DNA of 64,000 nt from NCBI RefSeq assembly GCF_004664715.2, contig NC_051063.1, positions 146,965,165 to 147,029,164 on the forward strand, read 5' to 3'. Positions 23,746 through 34,250 of the stretch are shown in pieces (the first letter of the stretch is position 1; every line of letters begins with the position of its first letter). Position numbers and translations under genes: made by a program. Below the pieces are notes generated by a model. That model did no database searches, was not told the origin of the DNA, and was given only the letters and a program-made list of their open reading frames with translations. This DNA comes from Peromyscus leucopus. Taxonomy: Eukaryota > Chordata > Mammalia > Rodentia > Cricetidae.

Positions 23746-24207
23746 CCAAAAAGCATACAGCATGAGAAACACGAGCTGAATTGCTATTTTTTTCACACAT
23801 ATGCGTAGTAGGAAAAACTCCTGGACTCATACCTACCCAAATCTTAATGTTCTTCCTTCTGGGTGTGAAGTTGTCGGTTGTTTATTTTCTCCATTATATT
23901 TTCCTGTCCTGTCCACATTATCTAATTAAACACTCACTTGTGAAGTCGGAGAAAAAAAATGTTCAGAGAAGAACAACCTATTTGTAATCGCTTGGAAAGT
24001 CTGTTCCCAGGGTACCCTGGAGACCCTTCCAGATCATGTGGCCTTTGACTTGGCAGCAGGGATGAGCCACAGGGCGTGGGAGGCGCGGGTGGGAAAACGG
24101 CGGCAGGGATTTATCACGACGGGGCCGGGCCGGCCTCCTCAAGCGCTACTCAAGGCCAGTGAGGAGCTCAGAATTCTTAAGCAGGGTCTTTTCTCTCCGT
24201 CTTTCAG
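23746..24207 (+). other. LRRK1 K-L intron, 3' part
   Basis: Unique sequence to the exon L acceptor; nothing identified. Confidence 0.5.
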
Positions 24208-24371
24208 CTTTTTGAAAACAAGAAGAATACAAAAAGCAGGAACCGGAAAGTCACCATTTACAGTTTTACAGGCAACCAGAGAAATCGCTGCAGCACATTC
24301 AGAGTCAAAAGAAACCAGACCATCTACTGGCAAGAAGGATTGCTGGTCACTTTTGATGGGGGCTACCTCAG
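24208..24371 (+). CDS. Lrrk1: LRRK1 exon L (COR-B, PKC sites)
   Basis: Residues 573-626. It encodes a very basic COR-B segment, [19 protein letters not shown] and [15 protein letters not shown]. With the offset of 473, Ser591, Ser601 and Thr602 align to human Ser1064, Ser1074 and Thr1075, reported PKC sites that activate LRRK1. A longer ORF across this region (24038-24670) is in another frame and is a shadow. The acceptor is ctctccgtctttcag and the donor gtgaga. Confidence 0.96.
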
Positions 24372-24812
24372 GTGAGAACATCCGGGAGTCCCGCCCGCTG
24401 GGTCAGCATGGTACCCAAGCAGGGGCCCTGTGGAGCCCTGACAGTGTTCTTCCATTTGGAGTCAAAATTCTGCTCCTGAAAGGGGTTTATCTTGATAGCT
24501 TGCTAGGAACAGAGACCCTCCCTGTGGTTGTCCTGAGGGCCCCATCTTCCCACACTCCCTCCACACCTTCTTCTGAACAGGCTGAGGACAGCCACAGCCC
24601 AGGATTTGAGTTCACTCCAGTGGGAGGAGCAGGGACAAGGGAAAGGTTGGTCATAAACACAGGTACATAAACACGAGGGTCACCCCAATATCCTGCAGGG
24701 CACAGAGACCCTTAGGGTCCCTGAGGGTTAAGTCCATCCTTGGAAGCAGGGAAATCCACCCCCCAGCTCCTCAATAGTTTGGCAACGGCTCCTTTTCATT
24801 TCTGGCTTACAG

Positions 24813-24952
24813 CGTGGAATCCTCAGACGTGAACTGGAAAAAGAAAAAAAGTGGAGGAATTAAAATCATCTGCCAGTCAGAAGTGAGGGACTTCTCGGCG
24901 ATGGCTTTTATCACAGACCATGTCAACTCCCTGATCGATCAGTGGTTTCCTG
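24813..24952 (+). CDS. Lrrk1: LRRK1 exon M (COR-B)
   Basis: Residues 627-673. It encodes [18 protein letters not shown] then [18 protein letters not shown] and LIDQWFP. It completes the COR-B fold. The acceptor is tttctggcttacag and the donor gtaaggg. The last base g joins cc of exon N to make Ala. Confidence 0.95.
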
Positions 24953-25223
24953 GTAAGGGAATATTCTGGAGCCAAGCTTTTGACCATGCTTAGAGATAAG
25001 TATTTTAAATGAGAATGGGGCCGTCTCTTTGAGAAAGCCCTTCGCTGGAGGGCCCTAACTCTGTGGGAGTCCTGCTCTAGGCTGAGGCAGGAAGTGCTGT
25101 GGGAACAGAGTGACCTACAGGAAATGGAACAGAACCAGGTCTCCTGGCTGTCTACAATATATGGGGGTGGGGTGGGGGGAATCTCTGAGTCCCACACATG
25201 GCCCAAAGACATGCTCAGTGTGA

Positions 25224-25244
25224 GATATATATATATATATATAT
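25224..25244. repeat. (AT)n microsatellite
   Basis: About ten AT units in the M-N intron. The rest of that intron to 26556 is unique sequence with nothing recognised. Confidence 0.9.
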
Positions 25245-26556
25245 CCCGTGTAAGTTGGAGACATATGTGTGCTTGACACTAGGAGGACCCAAATGTGGAG
25301 GTCTGTCCCTGGTGTCGGGGACAGTGCGGGAGGAGGTCACTGCTGCAGTACCCTTTCCTCCTCGGTTACTCATCCAGGTGGTGATCAAGCCACCCATACA
25401 GCCCTTCTCAGACTCTCTGAATCCATTTCCCCACTGACAGTTTACCCAAAGAAAATAGTTTTTGAAGCGAAGCCCTTGGGGTCCTCTGTTTGTTTTGCTA
25501 CCAGGGTGGACAGAGAGTGGACAGCAGGGAGAAGGCTGTGGGGGCAGCCGCAGGAAGGGAGTGTAGGAAGAAACCTGCTGAGTGAGCGCTGCCCGCCTAC
25601 CCCCGCCCTGCAGCCTCTGGTTTCCAGAGGCCAAGGAGTAGAGGGTGGATTCAGGATACCCTGTCAGTCACACGAGCCTCTATGAGCTGGTCTACTCACC
25701 TGCCCCCAGAGCCTTCCATCCCAGGAGGACAACAGGACAGTGCTTAAGGATGCGGCAGGATGCCGCTGGATGCTTAGTCCAGACATGGAGTCTGGCTTCT
25801 TAGCATGTTGCTTCAAACAGTGACCAACATGGAAAATGGCTTAGGTAGAGCTTCTCAGAGAAAATCAACCAGTGTGTGAGTCAAGGTGACTGGAGGGCTC
25901 TTAGCCAGCCAACACCCCCCCCCAGGCCTGTATCAACTCTCTGACCACTTGGTAGCTCCCTACCAGCCCAGGCCCTGCCTCAGGAGGTGCTGGGGATTTG
26001 GCAGATAGACCAAGTAGACAGTAATCTGAGACAGAAGAAACTTGGCCAAGCGTTTGAGACAAGGTGCCCTAGAGCCAGCACCAGGAGCCAGTGGCCAAGA
26101 GTCTGTCACTGTGGATACCTGTGAATGTCAGCTACACCCAGGACATCTAGGAACCCACACTGTCTTGTACAAAGCAAGCCTCTGCCCTGCCCCAGGGTAC
26201 TTTGTGGGTGTTTTCTTAGCACTTCCTAATGAGAGGGACACAGGAACGATGTAGCTCCTAATAGGTGTCAAGTGTCCAGCTTTCCTATGCTCTTTTATAC
26301 TCATCATCCCCTGCATTTAACTTCCCCAGAGCACTGGCCTTCTCTTTCTCACCTGTACTGACTGTGGTTAGGATAATGGAGTGTCGCTCAGATTCAGCCC
26401 CAGCCATGGTAGTAAAGGCCTTATTCTTATCTTGCCCACTTCCGCCAGCCTTCCGAGGGCTGCAGAATACTTTTACTCTGGGTCTAGACCGCGGGGTAAC
26501 TCCTCCCAGGCAAATGCTTTGGGGTCAATAGTTTTACTACCCAAAAAGTCACCAGA

Positions 26557-26690
26557 AGGCAAGTATGGTTGGAAAATGCCATAACCCCAGCATTTGTGGT
26601 TATGAGACACTGAGACCAGAGAATCCTGAGTTTCAGGCCAACCTCCGCTACACAGCCAAACCCTGCCTTAAAATCAAAACCAAAGAGATA
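26557..26690 (+). mobile_element. Old B1-like SINE
   Basis: aaggcaagtatggttggaaaatgccataaccccagcatttgtgg through caggccaacctccgctacacagccaaaccctgccttaaaatcaaaaccaaa. A diverged 7SL-derived element with an A-rich end. Confidence 0.6.
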
Positions 26691-26854
26691 AGGCATCCCA
26701 GAATGGCACCGGATTTCTGGCTCCCTGGGGCCCAGGCAGGAGTAGACAGACCCTCTGATGTAAAGCCAACAAGGCACAGGGTTGTAGGGTACAGCTCAGA
26801 GGACCCACTCACATCCGGTTCACAGGCGCTGTCTCCTCCTCTGTCCCCATTTAG

Positions 26855-27104
26855 CCCTGACAGCCACAGAAAGTGACGGGACCCCACTTATGGAACAGTA
26901 TGTACCCTGCCCCGTCTGTGAGACGTCCTGGGCCCAGCGTGCAGATCCGAATGAGAAGTCGGAGAGCGTGCAGTACTTCGACATGGAAGACTGTGTGCTG
27001 ACAGCCATTGAGCGGGACTTCATCTCCTGCCCCAGACACCCAGACCTCCCAGTACCACTGCAGGAGCTTGTCCCAGAGCTGTTCATGACGGACTTCCCAG
27101 CCAG
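26855..27104 (+). CDS. Lrrk1: LRRK1 exon N (COR-kinase linker)
   Basis: Residues 674-756. It contains a CPVC motif ([11 protein letters not shown]) and another Cys in [20 protein letters not shown], then FMTDFPAR leading directly into the kinase. The paired cysteines are seen in the sequence; metal binding is unproven. The acceptor is tgtccccatttag and the donor gtaggc. Confidence 0.96.
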
Positions 27105-27726
27105 GTAGGCTCTGCCGCCCCTCCCAGGACAAGCATGCAGGCCGTGCGCCTCTCCTGCTAACTCACCACACGGTACCCTAACTGCACCGCACGGGTGCCC
27201 TAACCATGGGGTGCAAGGACCGTCCAGCCAGTCCTTCCTGCTGGTCCCCAGTGACTTAGATCCCCATCCTAGGCTTCCTGAATGAAATCAGGCCAATGGC
27301 TTCCCATCCCATGCCCACTTTGTCGCTCGCTGGAGGACAGAAGGTTGGCGAAGCTGTTCGCTGGCCTTTGTGGAAAGGGCACATTCCCACACCTGCAGCC
27401 TCATCTTCCTTTTGGGGGGCAAATGCTGATGCCCAGTACTCCCGACACACTCTAACTCCAGTTTATTCTACCTCCATCCTTCCAAGATAGCTGGGGAGGG
27501 AAATACTGTGGAAAGAGACCTTGCTGGTCCCTTCCGAAAGGAAATGGCCACAAAATGTAAGTCCTCCCTAAAACGGACTATCTTCAGTGGATGGGAACAC
27601 ACTGCTGTGGTGTGGACTCTTGGGGACAGTCCTTCAATCATTTTGGATTTCAGCCATTCCCAATCATTTTGGAGTTGTGGTCTATGATCACTGCCAATGG
27701 CATGCTATATCTGGTTTCTTTAACTA

Positions 27727-27807
27727 CTTCTCCTTCTCCTCCTTCTTCCTCTTCCTCTTCTTCTTCCTCCTCCTCCTCTCCCTCCTCCTCCTCTTCTTAT
27801 TCTTCAG
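27727..27807. repeat. Pyrimidine (TCC/TTC)n tract
   Basis: About 80 nearly uninterrupted pyrimidines made of TCC, TTC and TCT triplets in the N-O intron. Confidence 0.9.
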
Positions 27808-27918
27808 GGGATCAGGGTTTTTTTTTCATGTTTCTGCTCTGTTCCTAACGCCCATGGGACACTCTCTGAATGCACAGCATTGCTACTCCACACCCACTTC
27901 CGGGGATCTATTGAGTCA

Positions 27919-27995
27919 AGATGGGCCTGGGAGGTGGCTCAGTGGTAGCACATGAAGTCCTGTGCTCAACACCCAATGGTAAAGGAGAACAATTA
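27919..27995 (+). mobile_element. ID-like SINE fragment
   Basis: gatgggcctgggaggtggctcagtggtagcacatgaagtcctgtgctcaacaccc has the A-box and B-box spacing of a tRNA-derived SINE. Short and weak. Confidence 0.45.
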
Positions 27996-29616
27996 ATCAA
28001 CAAAGCCTCACCCAGGCTCTTCAGTATCTCCAGCAGCCTTGTGATGGATGTAGCAAGCGCCACTCTGCTGCAGAACGGTTTTTCTTCCCTCCTGGGTTCT
28101 TCGTGGGCATGCAATTGTGCATAAAAGCATGGATCACATGTTTTGAAAGGTGTTAGGTTAGGCACCCCAAATACAAACCTTACGGCCTGTATTCCTCAGA
28201 TCAGAGACACCAATTAGTGGGCTTCAGAATTCCCTCTATGACTTTAAGAAGCCAGACTGTACGGTCCTTGCTGCTTTGGATCTAATCTCGGGCACAGTTG
28301 GATGCTGAGATGAAGTTACCTGTTAGGAAGTGGAAAATCCCAAGAGCCTGAGCAGGAGTCTCTCCAGATAGAGGCTCAGGCTACCAGCTGGGGCCCAACC
28401 AGCCCTGGCAGGGGAGTTTGGCAGGCAGAGCTGTGCCCTGTGGCTCCTACAGAACCCTGCACTTTCCAAGCTTGCCTAAGCCCTAGCAGAAAGCCTTAGA
28501 AAGGCCCATAGCACTCCCCTGGTTCCCGTAGTCCCATCTTAGGTAGCTCCCGTGTACCTGTACTTCCCAAGCAAGGGTTTTATCAGGGCACTTGAAAAAC
28601 ACCCCCAGACCATGCTCAGCCATGTCGAAGGCTGCAGTGGGTACAGGTGACATGATTGATTTATGCTAAGTCTGGGCAGCTACAAAGCCTGTGCCTGAAA
28701 GGTGCAGAGAGCAAGTGCATCTATGGGACTGGGAGGGTTTCCAGGCACCCTTGACCTGGGTGGCAGGCACCTGGCACCGGTCCCTGATCAGGACCTGCAT
28801 AGACCTCAGTGGAGGGGGCTGCCTCCCCCCCCCCCCAGCCCTCTCTCTCTCTTCTTTACTTCGTGTTTTGTCTTTCATGCCACTGTTTCTGAAGACAGAG
28901 AGGGGTCTCAGGAAGTCAGAGGCTTAGGGGTCCTGGCGCAGGCCCAGAGTCGGTGAAGGGGTGAAGAAGGATGCCCCACCTCAAAGTACCAAACCCCGCA
29001 TGTTAGCCCCAGAGTCATTAGAGCCAAAGTCGGCACCTCTGTACCCACAGATCCCATCCTGTCCCATCCTCTAGCTGAGCTTTGTGAGAGGCTCCAACTC
29101 TGCCCCATGCTCCTTAGCTTCTTACTCCAGAGCCATAGGGCCCAGACGTTTCCACAGAAGGCTGAGGGGGGCAAGGAACAGCAGCCGTACTTTTCTAGAA
29201 GCCCACAGAAATCTTGATTTCCACAAGGCTCAGAATACACAGACCAGCACAGTGGCTAAAACCGTGGAGCCCTCGGCTCCCGCTGTGGAGACACCAGCTC
29301 TAGACGACAGAGGATGATCTCACCTAACAAGAAGGAGAGAAGAAAACTAAGCTAGCAGTAAATAGTACAGTGTACCCCAGGGACGACAGCTCTCAAAGCA
29401 CAAAAGCTTCGTAGTAAATCGCAGAGAGGGATCCTTAATCTTTGCCCACTATAATCAGAGAGATCCCCTAAGCCAGGCTTCCTCAGCATCTCTCAAGGGG
29501 TCCCTGTGACGTGTCCACAACACAGAGGAGGAGAATGAAGCTTGACAAGACTGCACAGGCTGCCCAGGTTGACTGCCTGCCATCTGGTAGATCCAGGGTC
29601 AGTCCCCAAGTGCCTT
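27996..29616 (+). other. LRRK1 N-O intron, unique part
   Basis: No recognised repeat apart from a C-run near 28828. No exon fits the LRRK1 frame. Confidence 0.5.
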
Positions 29617-29735
29617 TGAACTGCTTTTCTCCCAGATGGGAAGCTATCCGCTGAGTCCGAGGGTGGAGGCTAACCCTGAACTGCTATTCTCCCAGAAGGG
29701 AAGCTATCCGCTGAGTCCGAGGGTGGAGGCTAACC
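29617..29735 (+). repeat. 60-bp tandem duplication before exon O
   Basis: Two copies with exact period 60 (29617-29676 and 29677-29735), differing at only a few positions. Each contains ttctcccag, an acceptor-like site. Confidence 0.95.
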
Positions 29736-29756
29736 CCTACGCTTTATGTGCCGCAG

Positions 29757-29923
29757 GCTCTTCCTGGAGAACAGCAGGCTGGAGCACACGGAGGGCGAGA
29801 GCAGCATCCTGGGTCAAGGCGGCAGTGGCACCGTCATCTACCGGGCCCGGTACCAGGGCCAGCCTGTGGCTGTGAAGCGGTTCCACATCAAGAAGTTTAA
29901 GAATTCCGCTAATGCCCCAGCAG
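29757..29923 (+). CDS. Lrrk1: LRRK1 exon O (kinase glycine loop and VAVK)
   Basis: Residues 757-812, the kinase N-lobe. The nucleotide-binding loop is [13 protein letters not shown] and the ATP-anchoring lysine is in [13 protein letters not shown] (Lys797, human Lys1270 scale). The acceptor atgtgccgcag has a poor pyrimidine tract. The donor gtaacg runs straight into 19 consecutive G. A 60-bp duplication with acceptor-like ttctcccag sits just upstream, but phase and family sequence fix the start at 29757. Confidence 0.97.
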
Positions 29924-29928
29924 GTAAC

Positions 29929-29947
29929 GGGGGGGGGGGGGGGGGGG
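29929..29947 (+). repeat. (G)19 tract at exon O donor
   Basis: Nineteen consecutive G starting 6 bases into the intron (gtaac then G). Confidence 0.95.
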
Positions 29948-30342
29948 TGGTGCCGTAGCCAGCCCTCTTGTCTTCAGATGCGTGAACTCTCTTGCGTCCA
30001 AACTCCAGGCCACCGTAGGGAGGACAGAGGCCGTGCATGCCCCTGGGGCAGGAGGTTAGGAGGACTGGGGGGCTGGTATGGCTGGCGCAGCTCTGCTTTG
30101 TGCCTGGCCTGACAGGTTGTGGAGTGCAGGTGAGAGATCCAAGCTAAGCGAGGCCTGGATGTTGCTACCTGCCTGGACAGAAGTGTGTCAGCAGAGACCA
30201 CTCCTGCTATTTCTGTCAGCTTTGTGCCCACCTAAGGCTGGCGCACGTGGGAAGAGCAGTCGGTATCAGGCAGAGTCCTCATCTGCAGGACCCCTCCAGC
30301 CTTCTCCTGTGCATGCAGAAAGCTGTACAGTGAAATGTAGTT

Positions 30343-30905
30343 GATTTTTTTTTTTTCACTTTTTGGGGGCCCGTGACCCAGCTCCCAAATAAACACACAG
30401 AGAGACTTATTCTTACTTATAAATGCCCAGTCTTAGCTTGGCTTGTTTCTAGCCAGCTTTTCTAACTTAAATTATCCTATTTCTTTTTCTCTTTAACTAT
30501 GTTTTGCCTCTGGGCTCTTTACCTTTCTTTCTTTCTTTTTTTCTTTCTTTCTTTCTTTATTTATTTATTCATTTATTTATTTCTATGTATCTTTCTTCCC
30601 TTCATACTCCACAGCTGGCTATCTGCTGGGTGGCTGGCCCTGGCATCCTCCTCTCCTCCTTTTCTCATTCTCCTTCTTCTCTTATCTCTTCCTATTTCTC
30701 TCTGCATGCCAGCCCCACCTATCCTCTCTCCTGCCTAGCTATTGACAGTTCAGCCCTTGATTAGAACAATTGGACAGGCACAGTAACACAGCTTCACAGA
30801 GTTATACAAAAGGAACATAAAAGAATGCAACACATCTTTCCATCATTAAACAAAAATTCCACAGCATGACAAATGTAACGCATCTTCAACTAATATTCCA
30901 CAACA
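30343..30905 (-). mobile_element. Rodent LTR/ERV-like interspersed repeat with TTTC expansion
   Basis: Contains cccaaataaacacacagagagacttattc, cttagcttggcttgtttctagccagcttttc, caggcacagtaacacagcttcacagag and aacacatctttccatcattaaacaaaa, a high-copy rodent repeat I recognise by sequence but cannot name with certainty. An internal (TTTC)n/(TTTA)n stretch covers 30526-30585. Orientation is a guess. Confidence 0.6.
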
Positions 30906-31079
30906 ATGAAAGACAAGAGATGGGGTAAACCCTACAGCTATTTGGAATGCGCTCTTCCCACTACCCCCACATCCTACACCCCTCAAAGAAAGCCACCAAG
31001 ATGCAGCACACTCAGCTCGGCATATCATATGCAGTCCAAGAATGTTTTCCAGGGGGAGGGACCATCAGTACCCCTGTTA

Positions 31080-31395
31080 ATCCATGTCTGTTGCTACCAC
31101 AGAATACCACATGCTGGGTAACTGCTACACAAAAGGAAATTATTTGGCTCCAGGTTCTGGGGTTTAAGAGAGCCAAGTGCTTAATGCTGGAGGGTCTCCA
31201 TACTATGGGATAATCCCAGAAGGCAAAGAGTGAGAGAGTCGTGAGCCAGAGATCAAGAAGGGGTGGATTTCCTTTTCTAACAAGCCCACTCCCGTCATAA
31301 CTAACAGTCTTGAAATGGCTACATTCAGTTTTCTACACATGAACGTTGGGTGTGGATGAATGGGGAGACACATTCTAACCATAGCGCCATCCAGT
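31080..31395 (-). mobile_element. MaLR-like LTR fragment, antisense (tentative)
   Basis: catgtctgttgctaccacagaataccacatgctgggtaac at the start and cattctaaccatagc at the end fit a reversed MaLR/MLT-type LTR. Confidence 0.45.
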
Positions 31396-32673
31396 GCCCA
31401 GCCCAGGCCACCTCACTCCAGCCAGCTAAACTGTCCCTTGTTTAGGATAAGTCACCTTGATATCATAGAACCAATGTATGTTCTTTGGTAGAAAAATTAG
31501 AATCATAGAAAATTACAAAGGAATCAGAAAGGAAGAAACCAATTGGCAATTCTTTGAAGGGAATTTTTTTTATTATTATTCTTTGAAGGGAATAGTTTTC
31601 TGCACTGGTCTAAACAGACTTGGTTGACATACCTCAGATTAATAAAAGTACCCTGAAAGTCCTGGACATGAGCAGGATATTAGAATTCAGTGGCGTTCCC
31701 ATGCACAGCAGTGACCATCAGAAAATAACCACCATAGCAGTAATTAAAAACATTTGGAATTATGATTAATCCCGGTATCTGACTCCCAGCCGGGCAGTTT
31801 GACGAAGGGACTATCAGATGCACATGTGCTGAGCCAAGGCCAAAGCTGACAAAGGAATGAGGCCAACCTCACAAACGTCACGAAGAAGTCTACAGGGCTC
31901 ATGGCCGGTTCCTTCCAGGGCTTCACACAGGCCTGCCTAGGAAGCAGAAGAAGCCTGTGGACTCAAGAAGTCAGCACATAGCAGGGAAGACGTTGCTGGT
32001 CAGAGAGAAGACAGCACACTCACTAACTGGGGTAGAGATTAAGATCGTATCCACCCTATAATAAAAAAATAAATCCTCAATGGGTCAAAGAGCCAGTGCG
32101 AGAATGGACCCTTACCCTTAGGAGGCAAACGGCCAGCCACTCACGGTCTTGCACAACCAGGGAGTGGACCACTAAGACTTTCATGGTGCTTGACTTTTCA
32201 CCCCAATAGTCCCCAACTTTAAAAACTGTGGGGAAGGAATGCAAACAGGAAATAAAATGGTCAGGACTTGGCTGTACCCCACCTAGTGGCCTCAGAGACA
32301 GATGATCCTCTGTGGGCTGGCCACACCAGGGGTGCTGTCCTGAGCCATCAGATAAGAGATGCATGAATGCCAGGGGTGGTGGAAGAACTTACAGCATGGC
32401 TGAATTTCAGTCATCCCCGCTGTAGACCTTTCTCCTCTAATGTGAATGCCACAGGCCAGTAGCCATGGACAAATGTCTCCCCAGCTGATGATAACGATGG
32501 TGGCTCCCACCTTCAGTGGCCCTGGCTACTTGGTAAGGAATAAAGTGACCTTCAGTGACCCTGAGGGTGGAGGAGGAGGGGACTAATTATATTCCAGAGA
32601 GTTCCTGGGCCAGGCTTTGAACCAGATAAGGGCTGCAAAGAGAATGAGGTCACTGGTACCTCCAAGGGAATGA
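31396..32673 (+). other. LRRK1 O-P intron, middle
   Basis: AT-rich to about 31760, then unique. No gene or clear repeat recognised. Confidence 0.5.
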
Positions 32674-32907
32674 CAGCTGGGTGGCTGAAGTGAAGGGCAG
32701 CTGGGTGGCTGAAGTGAAGGGCAGCTGGGTGGTTGAAGTGAAGGGCAGCTGGGTGCCTGAGATCTGTAAGGGCAGCTGGGTGCCTGAGAGATGTAAGGGC
32801 AGCTGGGTGCCTGAGAGCTGTAAGGGCAGCTGGGTGCCTGAGATCTGTAAGGGCAGCTGGGTGCCTGAGAGCTGTAAGGGCAGCTGGGTGCCTGAGAGCT
32901 GTAAGGG
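32674..32907 (+). repeat. Minisatellite, three 24-bp plus six 27-bp units
   Basis: Three copies of cagctgggtggctgaagtg-type units (24 bp), then six 27-bp copies in which the second half becomes agatctgtaaggg. All units are multiples of three, so spurious ORFs run through on both strands (195 codons on minus). Confidence 0.97.
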
Positions 32908-33233
32908 CACTCTCTGAGCCGTGCGGGTAGAGCCCTGTGGCAGTCCTCCCTTGAGCAAGCCAGATGGGACTCGGTGAGTGCCCAGTACTGTCACAAATGG
33001 CAAGCCACATTAGCTCTTGGGAAAGGAAGAAGCTTGCTATTATCATTTGCAGCAGGAAGACACCATCCAGCAATAGCCTGAGGACCACCCCTTTGGGGTC
33101 CTTGAATACAGCACAGTAAAGGGTTTCAGGATGAGTCACAGTGACGCAGAGTTACAGTCTTTACAGAGACAGAGATGGCACACACTATAGATGGGGGGCA
33201 GGACACAACACACAACATGCAGACAGAGACAAC

Positions 33234-33235
33234 CA

Positions 33236-33287
<52 letters not shown>
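33234..33287. repeat. (CA)n microsatellite
   Basis: About 25 CA units, followed by a (TGGA)n run at 33288-33315. Confidence 0.97.
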
Positions 33288-33288
<1 letters not shown>

Positions 33289-33361
33289 AATGGATGAATG
33301 GATGGATGGATGGACAGACAGGACCCTGAGACCACTCAAAAGAGTCAGCCCTTAACTGCCA

Positions 33362-33375
33362 GTGTGTGTGTGTGT

Positions 33376-33417
<42 letters not shown>
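33362..33417. repeat. (GT)n microsatellite
   Basis: About 27 GT units with one interruption. It is complementary to the CA tract 75 nt upstream. Confidence 0.97.
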
Positions 33418-33540
33418 TTTTGTATCTGAAATTTATAACCAGGCTCAAAAATTAAGCAAAGTTTAATTATTAAGTACAAAAATATGGTCCAGTTCACCTA
33501 CTTCTCCCATCTTCAAACCTCTTCCTTCTTGCCAAGGAAA

Positions 33541-33740
33541 TCACTGGGTGCTTTCACTGGGTACTTGTTGAGGGTTGGTGTCCCTGGGTGCTTTCACTGG
33601 GTACTTGTTGAGGGTTGGTGTCCCTGGGTGCTTTCACTGGGTACTTGTTGAGGGTTGGTGTCACTGGGTGCTTTCACTGGGTACTTGTTGAGGGTTGGTG
33701 TCCCTGGGTGCTTTCACTGAGTACTTGTTGAGGGTTAGTG
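33541..33740 (+). repeat. Minisatellite, five 40-bp units
   Basis: Five contiguous copies, exact period 40, of tcCctgggtgctttcactgg-gtacttgttgagggttggtg. Copies 2 and 3 are identical; copy 5 has two changes. Confidence 0.98.
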
Positions 33741-34250
33741 TTGAGAGAGGATACTGAGGTAGGTAGACTCCAAGGTCTCATTTATTCTGTCCTCAGGCAA
33801 GCAGAGTCTTTTGTCGATTTGAACACTCCTTTTAGAAGTGCTGCTTAGGGACGGGGAAAACGTCCCTGAAGTCACTCTGGGTGGTTCCATCAGTTGTGAT
33901 GAAGTTTTTGGTTCCCGGTCCGAGGGGAGGTAGCCAGACCCGGAGTGAGGATATTCCCCTGTCATCCCACCCATCACTTCTCCCGACTTTCTGCCTTAGT
34001 CTCAGCTCCACCCTTTAGGGCCGAGCCCTGGCCCTTGGTGTGACAATCCCTCATACCATGTGTACGTTAAGATAGAACCCTGTCTGACCTTACCCAAGTC
34101 CCCGTAAATGTAGCAGGCCCCCTGTGCCATGTGGCCCTTAACCCACCTGGCCCGGACCTGGGTCTACCTTGCCTTGGTCCCACAGGGAGGCCCATGCCCC
34201 CGCAGCTGACATTCTCCCTGGATCGCTGATGGCCTTGCCTTGTCCTGCAG
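33741..34250 (+). other. LRRK1 O-P intron, 3' end
   Basis: Unique sequence up to the exon P acceptor. Nothing recognised. Confidence 0.5.

Noticed and set aside
24038..24670. 210-codon ORF on the plus strand
   Set aside because: It crosses exon L in a different frame from the conserved COR-B peptide, so it is a shadow.
32552..33139. 195-codon ORF on the minus strand with LRHPAALT-like repeats
   Set aside because: It is the translation of the 24/27-bp minisatellite, open only because every unit is a multiple of three. No start context, splice signals or family likeness.
33541..33740. CRISPR-like direct repeats
   Set aside because: Units are contiguous with no spacers.
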